8,768 nucleotides of DNA, from the NCBI GenBank assembly GCA_016777545.1, contig JADHRH010000035.1, forward strand, positions 1 through 8,768, given 5' to 3'. Below the pieces are notes generated by a model that saw nothing but the letters and a program-made list of their open reading frames with translations, did not search any database and was not told the origin of the DNA. The stretch is from Candidatus Pelagibacter sp. (lineage in GTDB: Bacteria; Pseudomonadota; Alphaproteobacteria; Pelagibacterales; Pelagibacteraceae). The translations under genes were made by a program, and so were the position numbers. Shown here piece after piece: positions 5,561-8,768 of this stretch; positions within the stretch are counted from its first letter, which is position 1; every line of letters begins with the position of its first letter.

Positions 5561-6678
5561 CTTTTTCTTTTAGAGGAAATTTTACATGCATTTATAAATT
5601 TTGCAGTTTCTAGTCCCTCATCTTCATTTGGATAAAAAAATCTTTTCTTAGACTTACTTTTAATTGAGTCTGCAAACTCTCTATAGATGTTTGCAAAAGC
5701 ATCTAAATAACCCTCTGGATGACCAAATTTTATTCTAGAAAATTTTGAGGAAAATCCTGCATTATGAAAATCTCTCTCCAGTAATTTAACAGCACCTTTT
5801 GCTGGGTTTAATTTTAGATAGTTAGGGTCATTCTGTACCCACTCCAAACTTCCTTTAGTACCAAATATTCTTATTCTTAAACCATAAACTCCACCTCTTG
5901 CCATCACACTTGTCCAAAACATTCCTTTAGCTCCATTAGCAAAGTTAATCATTACTTGAGCGTTATCATCCATTTTAATTTTATTTGAAATTTGTTTGAT
6001 GTCAGCAAAAACAGTTTTTCCCTTTAATCCAGAAATATATGATGCCAAATGATAAGAATGTGTTCCAATCTCATTAAGGACAGCTGAAGCACCAACAATC
6101 TTATTATCTATTTTCCATTTTAATTTTTTCTTTGCATTTTTTGAAGTTATATTTTCTCCTCCAGACCAATCCTGAATATATTCAACATTAACATATTCAA
6201 CTTTTCCTATCTTTCCTTTTTCAACCAGAACCTTAGCTTCTCTGACCATAGGGTAGGCAGAATAATTATGAGTTAGGGCGTACTTAATTTTTTTATTAGA
6301 TTTAATTTTTTTATATAATTTTTTGGCTTGTTCCAAATTTCCTGCAAATGGTTTATCAGAAATAATATGAATATCTTTATCAATAAATTTCTCTGCAATA
6401 ATTTGGTGACTTGCTGGAGGTGTCATTATGGATACAACTTCAATACAATCTTCTCTTTTTGACTCATTATCTGCCATCTCTTTAAAATTTGAGTAGCATC
6501 TATCTTTTGCAATCCCAATTTTTTGCCCAAATCTAACTGATAATTTTGCATTTCTTGAAAAAACACCAGCAACTATCTCATATTGATTGTCAAATCTGGC
6601 AGAAATTCTATGTACATGACCGATCCAAGAATTTGGACCCCCACCAACTATTCCTAAAAATAATTTTTTTGTTTTCAT
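5545..6678 (-). CDS. Second Gfo/Idh/MocA family oxidoreductase, inositol-cluster type, substrate unknown
   Basis: A 377-residue NAD(P)-dependent sugar/cyclitol oxidoreductase from the chosen ATG (6678-6676); an in-frame ATG eight codons upstream (6702) would give 385. The later start puts MKTKKLFLGIVGGGPNS directly at the N-terminus, as in relatives, and leaves room for a divergent promoter. The glycine-rich NAD loop is GIVGGGPNSWIG (residues 9-20 of this start). SDKP carries the conserved lysine (K109), with Asp instead of the common Glu before it. LTHNYSAYPMVREA opens the substrate domain. LNEIGTHSYHLA holds the catalytic-type His, with Glu (E203) where the family usually has Asp. A WSGGENITSKNAKKKLKW insert-like segment (171-188) is typical of this longer subgroup. 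It overlaps iolG by 16 bp. Such proteins often sit near iolE/iolG and may oxidise another inositol isomer or a sugar, but the substrate is not visible from the sequence. Confidence 0.86.
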   Translation of the reverse strand: MKTKKLFLGIVGGGPNSWIGHVHRISARFDNQYEIVAGVFSRNAKLSVRFGQKIGIAKDRCYSNFKEMADNESKREDCIEVVSIMTPPASHQIIAEKFIDKDIHIISDKPFAGNLEQAKKLYKKIKSNKKIKYALTHNYSAYPMVREAKVLVEKGKIGKVEYVNVEYIQDWSGGENITSKNAKKKLKWKIDNKIVGASAVLNEIGTHSYHLASYISGLKGKTVFADIKQISNKIKMDDNAQVMINFANGAKGMFWTSVMARGGVYGLRIRIFGTKGSLEWVQNDPNYLKLNPAKGAVKLLERDFHNAGFSSKFSRIKFGHPEGYLDAFANIYREFADSIKSKSKKRFFYPNEDEGLETAKFINACKISSKRKRWVKI

Positions 6679-6719
6679 TGTGTTTGCAGTTTCATATATC
6701 ATAACAAAAAAAATATATT
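6679..6719. promoter_or_regulatory. Divergent control region of the inositol genes
   Basis: A 41-bp A/T-rich gap lies between the chosen start of the second oxidoreductase and iolE. On the minus strand, TATGAT (6703-6698) is a plausible -10 box giving a leader of about 13 nt to the ATG at 6678. On the plus strand, TATCAT (6697-6702) could serve iolE with a leader of about 10 nt. No -35 box, Shine-Dalgarno sequence or convincing operator palindrome was found. Placement is inferred from gene orientation more than from motif strength. Confidence 0.35.
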
Positions 6720-7619
6720 ATGTCAGTAAAATTAGGAATAGCACCTATAGCATGGAGCAATGATGATATGCCTGAACTTGGTGGCGATACTCCTTTAGAG
6801 CAATGTCTTTCAGAGGCTAGTGAAGCTGGTTTTTCGGGAATAGAGTCTGGTGGAAAATTTCCAAAAAAATCAGATGAATTAATTCCAATGCTAGAAAAAC
6901 ATAACTTAAGACTATGTTCTGGATGGTATGGGGCTAACCTCAGAAAGAACTCTGTGAAAGATGAAATTAAATTAATACAAGAGCAATTAATTCTTTTTAA
7001 GAATTGTGAAGCACCTTGTATTGTTTTTGCAGAAGTGTCTGGTTCAATAGCAGGTGATCAATCAAGAGCATTATCAACAAGACCACAAATGGATAAGGAT
7101 GGATGGAAAGATTTTTGTAAAAAAATATCAGAAATTAGTAAATATCTTGAAGATAAAGGTATGCCTCTAGCATATCACCATCACATGGGTACAGTAATTG
7201 AAACACAGAATGATACTGAAAGGTTATTAGAAAGTACGTCAGAGCAAGTTAAATTAATCTTAGATACTGGACACATGTTATTTGCTAATGGAAATTCCTT
7301 AGAAATTTATGATAAATTTAAAGATAGAATTATTCACATTCATTGCAAAGATATGAGAAAAAATATTTTAGACAAATCCTTGAAAGATGATTTAAGTTTT
7401 AGACAGGCATTTTTAGAGGGTGCTTTTACAGTACCTGGTGATGGTTGTATTGATTATAAGCCTTTTTTTGATCTTTTAAAAAAAAATGATTATTCCGGAT
7501 GGCTTGTTGTTGAAGCAGAGCAGGACCCAAGTAAAGCAAATCCATTAGAGTATGCTAAAATAGGATTTAACTATTTGACTAAAACTTGTGCAGAGTCGAA
7601 TTTACAAATTATTAAGTAA
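6720..7619 (+). CDS. iolE: IolE, inosose (2-keto-myo-inositol) dehydratase
   Basis: IolE removes water from 2-keto-myo-inositol to give 3D-(3,5/4)-trihydroxycyclohexane-1,2-dione, the second step of inositol breakdown. The 299 residues form a xylose-isomerase-like TIM barrel with the family signatures in order: IAPIAWSNDDMPELGG (7-22), GIESGGKFP (40-48), FAEVSGSIAGDQ (103-114), AYHHHMGTVIET (151-162), LDTGHMLFA (181-189), HIHCKDMR (206-213), FTVPGDGCIDY (236-246) and VVEAEQDPSKANPLEYA (263-279). The conserved Glu, Asp and His residues in these blocks supply the divalent metal site. The ATG at 6720 starts 6 residues before the first block, with no Shine-Dalgarno sequence. It is divergent from two Gfo/Idh/MocA oxidoreductases and ends 2 bp before the convergent dehydrogenase. 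Neighbouring iolG, which makes its substrate, makes the assignment firm. Confidence 0.94.
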   Translation: MSVKLGIAPIAWSNDDMPELGGDTPLEQCLSEASEAGFSGIESGGKFPKKSDELIPMLEKHNLRLCSGWYGANLRKNSVKDEIKLIQEQLILFKNCEAPCIVFAEVSGSIAGDQSRALSTRPQMDKDGWKDFCKKISEISKYLEDKGMPLAYHHHMGTVIETQNDTERLLESTSEQVKLILDTGHMLFANGNSLEIYDKFKDRIIHIHCKDMRKNILDKSLKDDLSFRQAFLEGAFTVPGDGCIDYKPFFDLLKKNDYSGWLVVEAEQDPSKANPLEYAKIGFNYLTKTCAESNLQIIK

Positions 7620-7621
7620 TT

Positions 7622-8587
7622 TTATAATCTAACTATTTTAGATTTTTCAATTTTATTATTAAAAAAATCAATAATATTTTGAACTGTCTCTTTACCCATT
7701 CTAATCATACACTCTTCTGTAAATGCAGCAGTATGAGGGCTTAAAAATACTTTGTCATTTTTTAATAAAGGATTATTTTTTTCTGGCGGTTCTATTTCAA
7801 ATACATCCAATCCTGCACCAAAAATTAAATCTTCATTTAATGCTTGATCTAGATCGTTTTCGTTAATTATTCCACCTCTAGCAGCATTAATAATAATACA
7901 ATTTTTTTTCATTGTTTTTAATAAATTTAGATTAATCATATTTTTTGTTTCATTGTTTAAAGGTATATGTAGTGAGATAGCATCCATTGTCTTGACAGCT
8001 TCTTTCAAGTCTTCAACTTTTTTTCCACCTAAAGACTCAATTATTTCAGATGAAACAAATGGATCATAAACAAAAACATTCATTTCAAAACCTAAGCATC
8101 TCTTGATCAAGCATTGACCAATCCTACCAAATCCTGCAATCAAGATATTTTTGCCCCATATTTCTATAGTTTTTGGCAATTTGTTTCTGTCATTAAAATT
8201 ACCTGTTTTAACACAATCATCGTACATACTTTTTCTTTTTGAAATACTAAGAAGCATAAAAATTACATGTTCCGCTACTGCTACAGCATTTGCTGTTGCT
8301 GTTATAGCAATTGTAATATCATTTTTTTTACAAGCATCTAAGTCAATATTGTCATATCCAACTCCATGTCTTGATATAATTTTTAGTTTTTTTCCAAGAT
8401 CTATAATTTCACTAGATAACTTACCAGTTCTTAGTGAAGCACCATCACAATTTACAATTTTTTGTTTTAAAGCTGGATCATTTATATCTTCAATTATTTC
8501 AAACTCATAATCAGGATGGTTTGTTAATAATTTTGGTCCTGCTTCATTTATACTTTGAATTATAAGAATTTTTTTTTTATCTGACAC
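7622..8587 (-). CDS. D-isomer-specific 2-hydroxyacid dehydrogenase (phosphoglycerate dehydrogenase-like)
   Basis: A 321-residue NAD-dependent 2-hydroxyacid/2-ketoacid oxidoreductase. The NAD-binding domain has AGFGRIGQ (151-158) and VYDPF (173-177) with D175 positioned to bind the adenosine ribose. The catalytic triad is R237 in NAARGGIINE (234-243), E266 in DVFEIEPPE (261-269) and H285 in SPHTAA (283-288). RHGVGYDNID (73-82) and TANAVAVAEH (98-107) are the conserved substrate-domain and hinge motifs. There is no C-terminal ACT domain, so this is the short form; glyoxylate/hydroxypyruvate reductase, 3-phosphoglycerate dehydrogenase-like or sugar-acid dehydrogenase are all possible. Start is GTG (8587-8585), 4 nt after the stop of the aldolase gene, so the two are probably one transcript. 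It converges with iolE. Serine biosynthesis is less likely than a catabolic role given the neighbours, but that is inference. Confidence 0.87.
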   Translation of the reverse strand: MSDKKKILIIQSINEAGPKLLTNHPDYEFEIIEDINDPALKQKIVNCDGASLRTGKLSSEIIDLGKKLKIISRHGVGYDNIDLDACKKNDITIAITATANAVAVAEHVIFMLLSISKRKSMYDDCVKTGNFNDRNKLPKTIEIWGKNILIAGFGRIGQCLIKRCLGFEMNVFVYDPFVSSEIIESLGGKKVEDLKEAVKTMDAISLHIPLNNETKNMINLNLLKTMKKNCIIINAARGGIINENDLDQALNEDLIFGAGLDVFEIEPPEKNNPLLKNDKVFLSPHTAAFTEECMIRMGKETVQNIIDFFNNKIEKSKIVRL

Positions 8588-8591
8588 TTTT

Positions 8592-8768
8592 TTAATAGGC
8601 CTTAGACTCTTCCATCTTTGAAGAACCTTTCATTTTTTCTACAATACTTTTTGAGCCTGCACTCATTGCTCTTTGATCAGATCCAATTGTTACAAAATTA
8701 AAACCTTTATTAATCATTTTAAGTGCATACTCAGGCGTTCCATTGTGGATACCTGCAAAAATATTATT
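8592..8768 (-). CDS. HpcH/HpaI aldolase family protein, C-terminal fragment
   Basis: Only the last 58 residues are in the window and the frame is open at the right edge. The sequence NNIFAGIHNGTPEYALKMI is followed by GFNFVTIGSDQRAMSAGSKS. This matches the last beta strand and helix of HpcH/HpaI class II pyruvate aldolases, where 'G....GsD..ll..g' is characteristic. These Mg/Mn-dependent TIM-barrel enzymes cleave 4-hydroxy-2-ketoacids (for example 2-keto-3-deoxy sugar acids) to pyruvate or related 2-ketoacids and an aldehyde. The catalytic residues lie upstream, outside the window, so activity and substrate cannot be judged. It precedes the 2-hydroxyacid dehydrogenase by 4 nt, suggesting that the dehydrogenase reduces or oxidises a linked substrate or product. 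The last 12 residues (Ser/Lys/Glu-rich) are unconserved. Citrate lyase beta-like proteins are the main alternative. Confidence 0.72.
   Translation of the reverse strand, partial: NNIFAGIHNGTPEYALKMINKGFNFVTIGSDQRAMSAGSKSIVEKMKGSSKMEESKAY

Noticed and set aside
6679..6702. Upstream ATG for the second Gfo/Idh/MocA oxidoreductase
   Set aside because: The extra eight residues are unlike the family N-terminus and would leave only 17 bp to the divergent iolE start. It is kept as a possible alternative, not the main call.
7640..7668. GATTTTT ... AAAAATC inverted repeat near the dehydrogenase 3' end
   Set aside because: It lies inside coding sequence, is made almost only of A/T runs with a long loop, and is expected by chance in this composition.
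8151..8510. 119-codon open frame on the plus strand inside the 2-hydroxyacid dehydrogenase gene
   Set aside because: It is antisense to conserved catalytic and NAD-binding motifs. The hydrophobic, membrane-like translation is what AT-rich antisense DNA gives by chance.

Overview
This is an AT-rich (roughly 30% GC by eye), very gene-dense window with gaps of 0-40 bp, several overlapping genes and only one intergenic stretch over 100 bp. No RNA genes, CRISPR arrays, insertion sequences or prophage genes were seen. The composition, compactness and gene content (Tat-exported molybdoenzyme, inositol catabolism, phytanoyl-CoA-type dioxygenase) suggest a streamlined marine alphaproteobacterium of the SAR11/Pelagibacter kind. 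That placement is inferred from style and was not tested by phylogeny.

Region 1 (1-3179, all on the minus strand) reads as one operon in the order moaA > moaC > hot-dog thioesterase > moaD > moaE > msrP, the last cut by the left window edge. MoaA and MoaC make cyclic pyranopterin monophosphate, and MoaD and MoaE add the dithiolene sulfurs to give molybdopterin. MsrP is a Tat-exported molybdoenzyme of the periplasm that uses the simple molybdopterin form of the cofactor, so cofactor supply and consumer are co-transcribed. The genes touch or overlap, and the Gly-Gly codons ending moaA and moaD also look like the ribosome binding sites of the next gene. The thioesterase between moaC and moaD is the odd member.

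Region 2 (3180-4546) holds a divergently transcribed phytanoyl-CoA dioxygenase-family gene. It converges on a small GYD-domain gene with its own consensus-like promoter. A perfect 12-bp inverted repeat sits between the two convergent genes and probably terminates both.

Region 3 (4547-8768) is a sugar/inositol catabolic neighbourhood. It contains iolG (inositol 2-dehydrogenase type) and a second Gfo/Idh/MocA oxidoreductase overlapping it on the minus strand, with iolE (inosose dehydratase) divergent from them. Convergent to iolE is a pair made of a D-isomer-specific 2-hydroxyacid dehydrogenase and an HpcH/HpaI-type aldolase, the aldolase cut by the right edge. IolG and IolE catalyse the first two steps of myo-inositol breakdown. 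iolB, iolC and iolD are not in the window.

Nothing here is clearly a new system. The points most worth a second look are the thioesterase inside the molybdopterin operon (in frame with moaC past a single UAG), the dual use of Gly-Gly codons as ribosome binding sites, and the second oxidoreductase plus dehydrogenase/aldolase pair around iolE.
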